Shown: positions 52,842 to 63,917 of the stretch, in pieces | How the letters are laid out: each line of letters begins with the position of its first letter | How positions within the stretch are numbered: position 1 is the first letter of the stretch | Assembly: GCF_000495795.1 (NCBI RefSeq) | Contig: NZ_AWGD01000016.1 | Location: 1-64,000, forward strand | Source of the DNA: Asticcacaulis sp. AC460 | Lineage (GTDB): Bacteria > Pseudomonadota > Alphaproteobacteria > Caulobacterales > Caulobacteraceae | Direction: 5' to 3' | DNA length: 64,000 nucleotides | Translations under genes and position numbers: made by a program | The notes under the pieces: generated by a model | The model's input: the letters and a program-made list of their open reading frames with translations, nothing else | What the model was told of the DNA's origin: nothing | The model's database searches: none

Positions 52842-54203
52842 ATGGCACTGATCCACCCGCCGGCCCACAAGGTCCATGCCCGCCCGCTGCCGAAATGGCG
52901 GTGGCTGCCGCAGTTTTTCATCAATCCGCTGTCCATCTATTCCGACTCGGCGTTCGAGACCCTTTACGCCCGGTCGGAGGCGTTTGGGGTTCGCACCCTG
53001 TCGATCAACGATCCGGCCGGGATCAAGCATGTCCTGCTCGACAACATGGCCAATTATGAGCGACCGGTGGTGCTGGCGCGGCTGTTCCGGCCGGCCATGG
53101 GTCAGGGTGTGTTTTTGGCCGAAGGGACGGAGTGGCGGCGGCAAAGACGGATGCTGGCGCCGCTGTTCAGCCCGGCGGCGATCAACGACCTTATTCCGCA
53201 TTTCCAGACCGCCGGCGAGCAGATGTTGTCGCGGCTGGGGCAGGGTGGTGACGTGAGGTTATCGGAGGTGTTTCATCGCGCCGCGCTGGATGCCGTGCTC
53301 AAGGCGCTGTTTTCGCTGAAGGCCGAGGGTCATCACGCTGATATACCCGTCATGGTGCGGGACTATCTGGGTGGTGCCGGCCGGCCCAATCCGATGGACG
53401 GCATGGCGCGGACCGAAGACGATTTCGGCTGGGCGATGGAGTCGCGCAAAAGCTTCAGCCGCAAATGGACGGCCATGGTCGATAGCGTGATTACTGAACG
53501 CCGCGCCGCCGGTCCGGACCAGGCCCATGCCCGTGGCGATCTTCTGGATCTGTTGCTGGCGGCACGCGACCCGCAGACCGGTGAAGGCCTGAGCGACGCC
53601 GAAATCCGCGACCAGTGTTCGACCATGCTGGCGGCCGGGTTCGAAACCACGTCGCGCATGCTGTTCTGGGCCAGCTATCTGCTGTCGCTCGACCCGGCGG
53701 AGCAAGGCCGGTTGCGTGAGGAGGTGGTGGCATTCGCGCCCGGCCGGGTAACGAAGATGGACGACCTGGCGCACTGGCCGCGCCTGCGCAATGTGTTGCT
53801 GGAGGCGCTGCGGTTCTATCCGCCGGCGGCCTATATTACCCGGCGGGCCATGGGTGAGGACGAGATCGGCGGCCATCGCATCTCGGCGGGCACCGAGGTT
53901 TGGATCAGCCCCTTTGTCCTGCACCGGCACCGCAAGTTCTGGGACCATCCGACGGCCTTCATGCCGGATCGCTTTGCCGGGGTGAATGCGCCGTGGGCGA
54001 CGATTCCCGCCTATCTACCGTTTGGCGCCGGGCCGCGCATCTGTATCGGCGCCAGCTTCGCCTTGGTGGAGGGCCAGATTCTGCTGGCGCATCTGTTGTC
54101 GCGGTTCACCATCGCCGCCGTGGACGATCAGCCGGTGCTGCCCGTCTTCCGGGTTACCACCGTGCCCGGGCGTGATCCGATGTTTCGTCTTCAGGCGACG
54201 TAG
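52842..54203 (+). CDS. Cytochrome P450
   Basis: 453 residues from ATG 52842 (GTG 52812 is possible). I-helix AAGFETTSRMLFW (O2-activating Thr), ExxR as EALRFYPPA, and the haem Cys loop FGAGPRICIGASFALVEG are all intact, so it should be an active monooxygenase. Soluble, no membrane anchor. Substrate and redox partner are unknown; no ferredoxin gene is adjacent. It converges on, and overlaps by 13 bp, the secreted hydrolase gene. Confidence 0.93.
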   Translation: MALIHPPAHKVHARPLPKWRWLPQFFINPLSIYSDSAFETLYARSEAFGVRTLSINDPAGIKHVLLDNMANYERPVVLARLFRPAMGQGVFLAEGTEWRRQRRMLAPLFSPAAINDLIPHFQTAGEQMLSRLGQGGDVRLSEVFHRAALDAVLKALFSLKAEGHHADIPVMVRDYLGGAGRPNPMDGMARTEDDFGWAMESRKSFSRKWTAMVDSVITERRAAGPDQAHARGDLLDLLLAARDPQTGEGLSDAEIRDQCSTMLAAGFETTSRMLFWASYLLSLDPAEQGRLREEVVAFAPGRVTKMDDLAHWPRLRNVLLEALRFYPPAAYITRRAMGEDEIGGHRISAGTEVWISPFVLHRHRKFWDHPTAFMPDRFAGVNAPWATIPAYLPFGAGPRICIGASFALVEGQILLAHLLSRFTIAAVDDQPVLPVFRVTTVPGRDPMFRLQAT

Positions 54204-56410
54204 GTCGTCGGTGCCTGGCCAGTCATTAGGGCCGTGATGCTGACGGCTGGCAGGTTCAGGCCGGCCACGGTTCGCGGTTCGGCAAAGAAGTTGGCGATCA
54301 GCCGGCTGCCGTCGCTGAAGCGGGTTTCCTGAACCAGACGATCGTCGCTCAGCCATGCAAAACCGTCGAGGCTCAAGGTGCCGAGAGTTTCGTGCAACGG
54401 CCGGAAGAAGGCATCCTGGCGGACGATGGCGGGGAGACGGGTTTTCAGGGTGCCGGAACTGAGATTGTACAGCGGGGGCGCGTTGTAGAGCAGTTGCGCC
54501 AGCTCGTTTTCGGTGCGGACATTGCTGAGCTTGAAGTTGTCCAGGCTCCAATGGTGGGTGGTGATCACCGAGCCGTGGAAGACGGCCTGGTACAGGGGTA
54601 GGCGAGTCTGTGGTTTGAAGTAGACGGTCCGGTAGGGCTCCTTCATCGGCACGGGCTTGAAGAAGGCGCCGGGCTGTTCGGAGGGGAACCAGTTGCCGAG
54701 ATAGTAGGGCGAGGTCTTGTCCTTCATCAGGTCGGGATCGCCCCAGCCGATGACCGGGGTCAGCAGGCCGTGGCCGAAAAAGACGCCGCGTGCCGTGGTG
54801 GCGTTGCCGCATTCCGACCCGGCCGGGAGTCCCAGCTTCTGCGAGATCCAGCGCGAGGCGTCCTCGTTTTCGGCGGCCTGGCGCGCCATGGTCATTTCAA
54901 AGCCCGGGCGATAGTCGTCGAAGACCATGCCGGTGGCATAGGCATCGAGGAACCAGCTGTTGAAGCCGGTCGCCTTGGCCAGGGCGGCAACGCGGGTTTC
55001 GATTTTCGGCCGCATGCAGATGGTGTTGGTGTAGTGGCCGGTCTTCTGGAAGCCGGACTTGGTGCTGCCGTCCTTCATGACGATGCCGCAGCTCTCATAG
55101 GCATGGCGGCCGAGCTGAGCGGTCGCCCAGTCGGGACGTTCGCCCGGCGGAATAGCGGTTTCGTAGGAGTCGTAGGGTGCGACCAGGTAACCCGCCTCGA
55201 CGAAAGCACCAACGGCTTCGGGGTGCCACAGGCCGCCTTCCCAGCCATCAGCCATGCCGACCCACAGTTTCTTCAGACCGGCCTGGGTCAGGGCATTGGC
55301 GGTCGCCTGGGACAGGCCGCGTCCCCATGTGGCGGCATCGGGGGTCAGGGCGGCGCCGAAGGTGGTCTGGACCTCCTGGCGCAGGGCCGGGTAGGCGGCG
55401 ATCAGTTTGTCGGTGTCGGCCTCGTCGGTTTGCCAGGTTTGTCGAGCGAGGGTGTCCAGTCCGGCATTGACCGCGTTGATCAGGGCCGACTGTTCATAGA
55501 CAATGGGTTTGACGACTTTGGCCAGCATGGCGGTGGCATCGCTTTCGAAGGTGGCGCGCAGACGGGTGGGCAGGCTGGAGGGGCCGCGAAGGGTTTTCAG
55601 GAACAGCGGCCAGTCGCGGACGTCGCGTTCGGCCAGCAGGCCATTGCCCCAGAGGTAGATATGGGCGGCGCCGAGCAGTTTGCGGGCTTCGGGTGAGCCT
55701 GCGAATTTTGACTCGAGGGTTTCGTAGGTGTTGGTGTCGATCAGGTGCTTGCGGTAGCGCAGGGCGCCGGCGATGGGATTACCTTCGCCCAGATGCAGGG
55801 TCATCTGCATCGGTGTTGTCGGCGCCAGGGAGATGAAGCTGTGGCTGAGTTTGACGGCCAGGCCGTCGCCGTCCTTTCGGAACAGCAGCCGGTTGTTGAA
55901 CGGATTGAGCAGCAGCCAGGTCAGGGTGAAGTCATCGTGATCCTGGCTCCACAGGGGCAGGCTCAGGTCCTGGGAGCTGTTCACGTCGTCCATGCGGCTG
56001 ATCATGAAATCGCGCCAGACGGGATCGCCGGCCGGGACGTAATAGCCCTCGGCCAGGGGCAGGATCAGGCCCCTGCCGAAGGCTGTGGCCGGTTGATCGA
56101 TCAGGTCGAGATCGGCGGTTTCGGTTGCCGTGACGGTGATGTTGAGATCGCGGTCGATCAGTTGGCAGGTCAGTTTGAACCGGTCGTCCCAGGTCCATTC
56201 GGCGGTGGTGGTTGTCTGGGTGAGGTGGCTGACCGTGTGGGGTGTCACGCCTTGGGAGACGGGAATGTCTTTGGTGGTTATGGCTAGATTGGCGGGATTG
56301 ATGTCGATCCGCCAGGTCGGGTTTTCGAGTGTAATGGTTTGGGTTTGGGCGCGTGCGGTCAGGGGGAGGGCGGCGGCGATGCCGGCGGCAAGAAAGTGAC
56401 GGCGTTTCAT
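54191..56410 (-). CDS. Exported putative glycoside hydrolase
   Basis: 739 residues with a twin-arginine-type signal (MKRRHFLAAG...LTARAQ). A beta-rich N-terminal part (about 25-240) precedes what looks like a barrel domain (about 350-580) with GLKKLWVGMADGWEGG, LVAPYDSYE, FNSWFLDAYATGM and a C-terminal beta domain. The layout recalls retaining glycosidases of the GH101/GH129-like group, with Asp in FLDAYA as a possible catalytic residue. Family assignment is uncertain; no sugar transporter or regulator is adjacent. Confidence 0.6.
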   Translation of the reverse strand: MKRRHFLAAGIAAALPLTARAQTQTITLENPTWRIDINPANLAITTKDIPVSQGVTPHTVSHLTQTTTTAEWTWDDRFKLTCQLIDRDLNITVTATETADLDLIDQPATAFGRGLILPLAEGYYVPAGDPVWRDFMISRMDDVNSSQDLSLPLWSQDHDDFTLTWLLLNPFNNRLLFRKDGDGLAVKLSHSFISLAPTTPMQMTLHLGEGNPIAGALRYRKHLIDTNTYETLESKFAGSPEARKLLGAAHIYLWGNGLLAERDVRDWPLFLKTLRGPSSLPTRLRATFESDATAMLAKVVKPIVYEQSALINAVNAGLDTLARQTWQTDEADTDKLIAAYPALRQEVQTTFGAALTPDAATWGRGLSQATANALTQAGLKKLWVGMADGWEGGLWHPEAVGAFVEAGYLVAPYDSYETAIPPGERPDWATAQLGRHAYESCGIVMKDGSTKSGFQKTGHYTNTICMRPKIETRVAALAKATGFNSWFLDAYATGMVFDDYRPGFEMTMARQAAENEDASRWISQKLGLPAGSECGNATTARGVFFGHGLLTPVIGWGDPDLMKDKTSPYYLGNWFPSEQPGAFFKPVPMKEPYRTVYFKPQTRLPLYQAVFHGSVITTHHWSLDNFKLSNVRTENELAQLLYNAPPLYNLSSGTLKTRLPAIVRQDAFFRPLHETLGTLSLDGFAWLSDDRLVQETRFSDGSRLIANFFAEPRTVAGLNLPAVSITALMTGQAPTTYVA

Positions 56411-56498
56411 GTGGGCCTCCCCGGCTTTTTTGTTGTCCGGATTGGAGGGTGAAATGTCGGCAAGATGATGGCGAGTGAACTTTGCGCCTTAAGTAAGA

Positions 56499-56551
56499 TA
56501 CCCCTCCGCCGGCTTCGCCGGCACCTCCCCACTTCGTAGGGAGGAGGGAGC
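56499..56551. repeat. Palindromic repeat family B2, upstream of the hydrolase
   Basis: Starts with the same 30 bases as 39779-39831 (CCCCTCCGCCGGCTTCGCCG...) and ends GGAGGAGGGAG. Confidence 0.6.
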
Positions 56552-56609
56552 TTGGCACTCCTATATGCGATTGCCCCAATCGAGATGGTGAGACGTTACA
56601 AGCCCTCCG

Positions 56610-56665
56610 TGAACAAGCGCTGTCGCGTTATGGGTGACGGGTTCTTGGACCCTTCCCGCCGGAGG
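56610..56665. repeat. Family A repeat after the 56667 gene
   Basis: AAGCGCTGTCGCGTTATGGG followed by a GGG-TTCTTGGA-CCC type hairpin and CCGCCGGAGGCC; recurs at 57409-57465. It abuts the stop codon of 56667-57125. Confidence 0.55.
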
Positions 56666-56666
56666 C

Positions 56667-57125
56667 CTATTGTACGCCGGCTTCCTTGAAGACTTCCGAG
56701 AGCTTCTGGAAGTCCATGTTCTGGTTAAGCCCGCCCATGCCCTGCAGTACTTCCGGCGCAGTGAATAGGCCTTGCGAAGCAACCTGCCCCAGCACGGTAA
56801 AGCTGACCTGCAGCGCCTGCTGGCCGTCATTCTTGACGGCAGCGACGGTTTGCGCGCGGCAGTCGACCGTCAGCAACCGCATGAACAATTGGGCGGCGTT
56901 CTTGTCGAAGGTGTCACGTTGCTGCGGGGTGATGTTGGAATAGGCCTTGATGTCCGGGTGCAGGGCCAAGGCCGAGAAAACCCAGAGCATAAGCTGTTTC
57001 TTGTCGTCGGCGCTGGTCGATTGGACCAGGCATTGGCTTAGCTTGTCGGTATCGGCGCCGGCGTGTGCCGGTGCAGATCCCAAAAGTCCGGCTGCGATGG
57101 CAAGCCCTGCAAGTTTCAGCCTCAT
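56667..57125 (-). CDS. Exported small protein of unknown function
   Basis: 152 residues with a clear signal peptide (MRLKLAGLAIAAGLLGSAPAHA, in parts; cleavage near residue 22). The mature part is helical and has two Cys (SQCLVQS and VDCRAQTV) that could form a disulphide. I do not recognise the family. It is a single gene with repeats on both sides; a structured region (57132-57215) lies directly upstream. Confidence 0.7.
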   Translation of the reverse strand: MRLKLAGLAIAAGLLGSAPAHAGADTDKLSQCLVQSTSADDKKQLMLWVFSALALHPDIKAYSNITPQQRDTFDKNAAQLFMRLLTVDCRAQTVAAVKNDGQQALQVSFTVLGQVASQGLFTAPEVLQGMGGLNQNMDFQKLSEVFKEAGVQ

Positions 57126-57131
57126 GGTATA

Positions 57132-57215
57132 CCCCTCCGTTGTTTCCCGCAGGCTATATCAACCTGACAGGTTCAGGCAATCCCCGGAGTAAGCGCTGTC
57201 GCGCAGTCGGAGGGG
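57132..57215 (-). promoter_or_regulatory. Structured leader, TPP-riboswitch-like in its 3' half
   Basis: On the minus strand an 8-bp closing stem (CCCCTCCG...CGGAGGGG) encloses GAACCTGTCAGGTTGATAT and AGCCTGCGGGAAAC, resembling the 3' half of the THI element. The CTGAGA motif expected in the 5' half is absent, and part of the 5' half (AAGCGCTGTCGCG on plus) is shared with a dispersed repeat. The call is therefore weak. Confidence 0.3.
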
Positions 57216-57251
57216 GATTTCTTGGCGTCAGCGTTGCAGAATATAGGCGGA

Positions 57252-57353
57252 GATGACGAAAGCACCTGCGGGCCAAATCCCCCACCGTCTCATTTGCTTT
57301 CAGCAAATGATCCACCTCCCCGTATAACGGGGAGGGATTAAGTTATTTATATT
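57252..57353. repeat. Dispersed repeat family B1, copy 2
   Basis: Nearly identical to 44235-44336, same orientation, same two hairpins. Confidence 0.75.
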
Positions 57354-57408
57354 GTTTGATTTTTCAAAGCTCTGATCAAGATGAGGAGGAGGCGTTGCAA
57401 GCCGTAGC

Positions 57409-57510
57409 GGAATGGGCGCTGTCGGGTTATGGGTGAAGGGTCCTTGGACCCTTCCCGCCGGAGGCTCTTTTGTTTTGGCCTTTCCCTTGCGGGAAGGCCA
57501 AAACAAAAGA
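57409..57510. repeat. Family A repeat plus long hairpin after ftsK
   Basis: GCGCTGTCGGGTTATGGGTG, an AAGGGTCC/GGACCCTT hairpin, CCGCCGGAGGC, then a 20-bp stem with one bulged T (57466-57486 with 57491-57510). The stem lies 3 bp after the ftsK stop and probably acts as its 3' end, though it lacks a T-run. Confidence 0.65.
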
Positions 57511-57513
57511 TCA

Positions 57514-60009
<2,496 letters not shown>

Positions 60010-60370
60010 AGGTAAGGCGTTTCTGCGTGGGGAGGTTTCTCGATCCAGATGCCACGAAAATGGTTAAGACCCTATTTACCAGGGTGCGAAGCACCCTGGA
60101 CCCGGAATCGCGACAGCGCTGAATTATGGGCTTTGTGGTAAGGGACGGGTTGCGCTTACTTTCACCTCTCCCCGGCCTGCGGGGAGAGGACGAGAGCGGA
60201 ACGAAGTGAACGCGACGGCGCGGGGCGGCGAGCCTGAGGGGCCTCCGGAAGAGGTTTGTGCACCGGACAGTTTAAGAGGCCCCTCACCCTAACCTCTCCC
60301 CGTAAAGAACGGGGAGAGGGGTTTTTAGGGCGCGTCCGTCCGCCGCATTGCGCTTTGAACGGCCAGGTTT
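60010..60370. repeat. Repeat-filled gap between ftsK and the UbiH-family gene
   Basis: 361 bp between divergent genes. Contains a family A hairpin (CCAGGGTGC/GCACCCTGG, about 60081-60102), then a CCTCTCCCC...GGGGAGAGG set (60166-60320). The last hairpin (CTCTCCCCGT/ACGGGGAGAG) is followed by five T on plus. Promoters for both genes must lie among or next to these. No gene seen. Confidence 0.55.
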
Positions 60371-61627
60371 ATGATGGCGGCCATGGAAACCTATGACGTC
60401 ATCATCGTCGGCGCCGGCATGGCCGGTTTGACCCTGGCCCTGGCTCTGGAAAAGGGCGGACTCGATGTCGCCCTCGTCGAGAAACAGCCTTTCGACCAGA
60501 TGCTCGACGCCGGCTATGACGGCCGGGCGTCGGCCATCGCCTATGCCTGTTTCCGGCAATGGAAGGCGCTGGGGGTTGGCGACCAACTGGAACAGCATGC
60601 CTGCCGGATGGATGAAATCTTCGTGACCGATGGCCACCTGCCCGGCGCCGCTAGTCCGAAGCCCCTGCCGTTCTTCCTCCATTTCGCCGCCGATGAGATT
60701 TCCGACCGGACCGGCAATGAGCCTTTGGGCTATATGGTGGAAAACCGTATTACGCGTCAGGTCCTGCATAGCGCTGTGACGGAACGGGGCATTGCCTTGA
60801 AGGTGCCGGCGGCGGTGGTCGAACACCGTGAAACGGGATCGTTCGCCGAGGTTGAGTTGGATACCGGTGAGACGTTGCGTGCACCATTGGTGGTGTCGGC
60901 GGAGGGCCGCAAATCGTCCCTGCGCGACAAGGCCGGGATCGGTCATGTTTCGTGGGACTATCCGCAGAGCGCGGTGGTCTGCACCGTGAAGATGGAACGG
61001 CCGCACAATCACGTCGCCTATGAGCATTTCCTGCCGTCGGGGCCGTTCGCCATCCTGCCGCTGACCGAAAATCGCGCCTGCATCGTCTGGTCGGAGACCC
61101 ATGCCAAGGCCAAGGCTTTGATGCAGGCGAGCGATGGTTTTTTCTATGACCATCTGCTGGCGCGGTTCGGGGAGTTCCTGGGCGAGATCGAACTGGTCGG
61201 GCCGCGGTTTATCTATCCCCTGGGTCTGGGTCTGGCTGAAGAGATGCACAAGGGACGGTTGGCCTTGTTGGGGGACGCCGCCCACGGCATTCATCCGATC
61301 GCCGGCCAGGGTTTGAACCTCGGCCTGAAGGACGTGGCTGCCCTGGCCGAGGTGCTGATCGAGGCGGCGCGGCTGGGCGAGGATATCGGTACCGAGCTGG
61401 TGCTGGAGCGCTACGCCAAGTGGCGGCGGTTCGACAATGTCTCGACCTCGGTGGTGATGGACGGTTTTGTCCATCTGTTTTCCAACGGCAATCCGCTGCT
61501 GCGGGCTGTACGTGATGTTGGGATTGGGATGTTCAACCGCGTGCCGGCTTTGCGCAAGTTCGTCATGGAAGATGCGGGTGCTGCGACGGGGGAATTGCCG
61601 AAGCTGCTGCGCGGCGAACTGGTTTAA
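60371..61627 (+). CDS. UbiH/UbiF/COQ6-family FAD-dependent hydroxylase
   Basis: 418 residues, class A flavin monooxygenase: DVIIVGAGMAGLTLALALE (FAD), VVSAEGRKSSLRDKAGI (NADPH-site region) and GDAAHGIHPIAGQGLNLGLKDVAALAEVL, which is the diagnostic UbiH/COQ6 motif. It probably hydroxylates a ubiquinone precursor; which ring position cannot be told from sequence. ATG 60371 is used; ATG 60383 would also serve. Confidence 0.9.
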   Translation: MMAAMETYDVIIVGAGMAGLTLALALEKGGLDVALVEKQPFDQMLDAGYDGRASAIAYACFRQWKALGVGDQLEQHACRMDEIFVTDGHLPGAASPKPLPFFLHFAADEISDRTGNEPLGYMVENRITRQVLHSAVTERGIALKVPAAVVEHRETGSFAEVELDTGETLRAPLVVSAEGRKSSLRDKAGIGHVSWDYPQSAVVCTVKMERPHNHVAYEHFLPSGPFAILPLTENRACIVWSETHAKAKALMQASDGFFYDHLLARFGEFLGEIELVGPRFIYPLGLGLAEEMHKGRLALLGDAAHGIHPIAGQGLNLGLKDVAALAEVLIEAARLGEDIGTELVLERYAKWRRFDNVSTSVVMDGFVHLFSNGNPLLRAVRDVGIGMFNRVPALRKFVMEDAGAATGELPKLLRGELV

Positions 61628-61641
61628 TTTCAGCGACCGTA

Positions 61642-61696
61642 AGGCCCCTCCCACCGCTTCGCGGTCCCCCCTCCCCGTAAACGGGGCGGGAGAAGA
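61642..61696. repeat. Palindromic repeat, family B3, copy 2
   Basis: Exact reverse complement by eye of 24917-24970 over about 53 bases, located 14 bp after the UbiH-family stop. Confidence 0.7.
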
Positions 61697-61717
61697 ATGT
61701 CAAACCCTTCCGGTGGT

Positions 61718-61933
61718 TTAGCCCTTTAGAGGTTCGAATTTGCGGGCCTGGTCGACCAGCATGATCGGCACGCCCGAGCGGATCGGGAAGGCCAGGCCCG
61801 CGGTCGGGGAGACCAGTTCCTGGGCCGCTTTGTCATAGGTCAAAGGCCGGCGAGTCACCGGGCAGACCAAAGCTTCCAGCAGGCGCGGATCGACTTCGAG
61901 GATAGGCTTGGGGGCGGCGCTGATATCGTTCAT
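61718..61933 (-). CDS. Trm112/YcaR-family small protein
   Basis: 71 residues from ATG 61933: [46 protein letters not shown], the bacterial Trm112 pattern (single CP motif followed by IRxGIPI/VPIML). Trm112 proteins act as small activators or partners of methyltransferases; the bacterial role is unclear. It starts 11 bp after the thioredoxin-like gene. The longer open frame to 62059 lies in that gene and was rejected. Confidence 0.87.
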   Translation of the reverse strand: MNDISAAPKPILEVDPRLLEALVCPVTRRPLTYDKAAQELVSPTAGLAFPIRSGVPIMLVDQARKFEPLKG

Positions 61934-61944
61934 GTGAGCGGCTC

Positions 61945-62817
61945 TTACGAAAACAGCATCGACGACAGGCGACGGCGGCCGGCCTTGGCCAGCTCCGACC
62001 CGTTGCCGACAGCCGCGAAAATCTTGAACAGGTACTGACGCGCCGCCTGATCGTTCCATTCCGGATCGTACTTGACGATTTCGAGCAGTTGATTAACGGC
62101 GTCGACCATCTCGCCCTGTCCCGCCAGGGCGCGACCCAGGTCGTACATGGCGTCGAAGTCACGCGGATCACCGGCCAGGCGGGCACGCAGTTCACCTACG
62201 TTGGTCGGTGCGCCCTCGGCCAGTTCCAGCGCGGCGCGCAGACCCTGGATGTCACCGTCCTTGGTATCGGCCGGGACCATGTCGAGGAACTGTTTGGCGC
62301 GATCGGGTTGCTGAACCTTCAGGTACAGGCGGGCGACGCCGGCAATCGCCTTGGTGTTTTCAGGTTCCTGCTCCAGGATGAAGCTGTAGGCTTCCAGGGC
62401 GCTGGTGACGTCGCCGTCATCGGCCGACTGTTGCGCCAGGGCCAGGGTTTCCTCGATGGTCGGACCGGATTCATTGATCCCCAGCTTTTCGACAAAGGTG
62501 CGGACTTCGGTTTCGGACTTGGCGCCCATGAAGCCGTCGACCGGCCGGCCGTTGACGAAGGCATAGACGGTCGGGATCGACTGAATGCGGAGCTGGCCGG
62601 CGATGCCCTGGTTCTTGTCGACATCGATCTTGACCAGCTTGACCTTGCCCTTGGCCTCGGCAACGACCTTTTCCAGCGCCGGACCCAGCTGACGGCACGG
62701 CCCGCACCACTCGGCCCAGAAATCGACAATCACCGGAGTCTGCATCGAGGTTTCGATGACGTCCTTCATGAAGTTCTGTTCGGTACCGTCGATGATGTTG
62801 GGGTCGGTGCTGGGCAT
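61945..62817 (-). CDS. CnoX/YbbN-like thioredoxin with tetratricopeptide tail
   Basis: 290 residues: thioredoxin domain (about 15-120) with the active-site [18 protein letters not shown], so both catalytic Cys are present, then about four TPR-like repeats (125-280; [31 protein letters not shown] in parts). CnoX-type proteins hold substrates for chaperonins and protect them from oxidation. Followed by the Trm112-like gene. Confidence 0.9.
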   Translation of the reverse strand: MPSTDPNIIDGTEQNFMKDVIETSMQTPVIVDFWAEWCGPCRQLGPALEKVVAEAKGKVKLVKIDVDKNQGIAGQLRIQSIPTVYAFVNGRPVDGFMGAKSETEVRTFVEKLGINESGPTIEETLALAQQSADDGDVTSALEAYSFILEQEPENTKAIAGVARLYLKVQQPDRAKQFLDMVPADTKDGDIQGLRAALELAEGAPTNVGELRARLAGDPRDFDAMYDLGRALAGQGEMVDAVNQLLEIVKYDPEWNDQAARQYLFKIFAAVGNGSELAKAGRRRLSSMLFS

Positions 62818-62915
62818 GGGTCCCTCGTTCTGGGTTCGTTTGACCTGAGATGGCCCCGACCGTGTAAGGAGTCAAGCGGTTCCGCCAAACTGCGCCGTGG
62901 CGTTGTGAGCGCCCT

Positions 62916-63188
62916 TCAGGATTCATCCCCGGAGCGCCAGCGCCAGCCGCCCTGCGTCTTACGGGCGCAGATAACACCCAGAATCAGGGACGCAACGATG
63001 GTAACCGCAAAGATCGCGCTGGTGAAGATTTCCGGTCTGGGGAACAGGCGCGGCAGGACAAAAGCGGCGCCAACCGTGACGAGCAGATAGAGCGCCAGAA
63101 CCACCCATCCTTGCCAGGCCATGGGAAGGCCAGAACCATAGCCGTAGCGCTTGGCGCGAAACCAGGGATTTGAAGGTTTTGCGGTCAT
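62916..63188 (-). CDS. Small two-helix membrane protein, unknown function
   Basis: 90 residues with two membrane segments (about 26-46, WQGWVVLALYLLVTVGAAFVL, and 56-74, TSAIFAVTIVASLILGVI). Charged ends, N terminus MTAKPSNPWFRAKRYGYG. The pattern (FxxKxYGYGxGLPxxWQGW) is one I associate with small conserved alphaproteobacterial proteins of no known role. It may be co-transcribed with the downstream cnoX-like gene, 98 bp away. Confidence 0.75.
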   Translation of the reverse strand: MTAKPSNPWFRAKRYGYGSGLPMAWQGWVVLALYLLVTVGAAFVLPRLFPRPEIFTSAIFAVTIVASLILGVICARKTQGGWRWRSGDES

Positions 63189-63243
63189 GATGCACCTCCG
63201 CTGAGTCTTGCGATTATCGCAAACATGCCGATCCGCGGCAAGC

Positions 63244-63350
63244 TTAGAGCGCGTTTCGATCCGGAAGAATCGGATCGGCGCTCTAAGTTTTTGCTTTTAC
63301 GCGCATCTTTGTCCGAAAAGTGCGTCACACTTTTCGGGACGCGCTCTAAG
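63244..63350. repeat. Dispersed palindrome, family D, copy 2, overlapping a stop codon
   Basis: Two hairpins: TTAGAGCGC...GCGCTCTAA enclosing GATCCG/CGGATC, and CCGAAAAGTG/CACTTTTCGG. The GCGCTCTAAG end occurs twice; the second copy supplies the TAG stop (63348-63346) of the next gene. Confidence 0.7.
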
Positions 63351-63861
63351 CGGCGCCCAGGGCGGCGAAATCCACCACCACCAAGTCACGTCCCAACCAG
63401 TCGATAAACCGGCGGAAATCGGTCTGGCTCAGGGCTGTGGTGGCCGTGTTGGTCAGCGGATGGAAGTTGACGATCTCGGCATCGTACAGTGCCTTGTCCA
63501 GGATGAACTTCACCTTGCGGTCCGGGTCGTTGACCAGACCCAGCGCCGTCACCGATCCCGGCCGCACGCCCAAGGCATTATAAAGACGTTCCTCGGAACC
63601 GAAGCTCAGGCGTCCCGATCCGATCGTCTTCGGCAGGGTCTTGAGCTGGATCTGGGTCGTCTGTTCGGCCGAGATCAGCCACAACTGGCCCTTGTCGTCC
63701 TTCAGGAACAGGTTCTTGGTATGGGCACCGGGCAGCGCGGCCTTGATCTCGTCGCCCTCGCCGACGCGGAATACCGCTTCGTGCCATAGCGTGCTTGTTT
63801 TCAGGCCCAAATCGTCTAAGGCTTTGAGCAGTTTATCAGGCGTGTACAGCGGTTCGGTCAT
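63346..63861 (-). CDS. YbaK/ProX-type aminoacyl-tRNA deacylase
   Basis: 171 residues from ATG 63861. YbaK/EbsC fold with [64 protein letters not shown] and FILDKAL, which matches the prolyl-tRNA editing subgroup (ProXp/PrdX) that removes mis-attached Ala or Cys. Substrate is inferred. Its stop lies in a dispersed palindrome. A reading from 63897 adds 12 doubtful residues. Confidence 0.88.
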   Translation of the reverse strand: MTEPLYTPDKLLKALDDLGLKTSTLWHEAVFRVGEGDEIKAALPGAHTKNLFLKDDKGQLWLISAEQTTQIQLKTLPKTIGSGRLSFGSEERLYNALGVRPGSVTALGLVNDPDRKVKFILDKALYDAEIVNFHPLTNTATTALSQTDFRRFIDWLGRDLVVVDFAALGAA

Positions 63862-63917
63862 GGAGCCGCCATAACGCAAAGACCAGGACAGATGCAATGG
63901 AATTAGAGTGCTTCGTC

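Noticed and set aside
60290-60330. Plus-strand terminator
   Set aside because: The hairpin has a T-run but no plus-strand gene ends there; it is better explained as part of the repeat cluster.
61728-61745. GGTTCGAAT, resembling a tRNA T-loop
   Set aside because: No acceptor, D or anticodon stems can be drawn; it is inside the Trm112-like gene.
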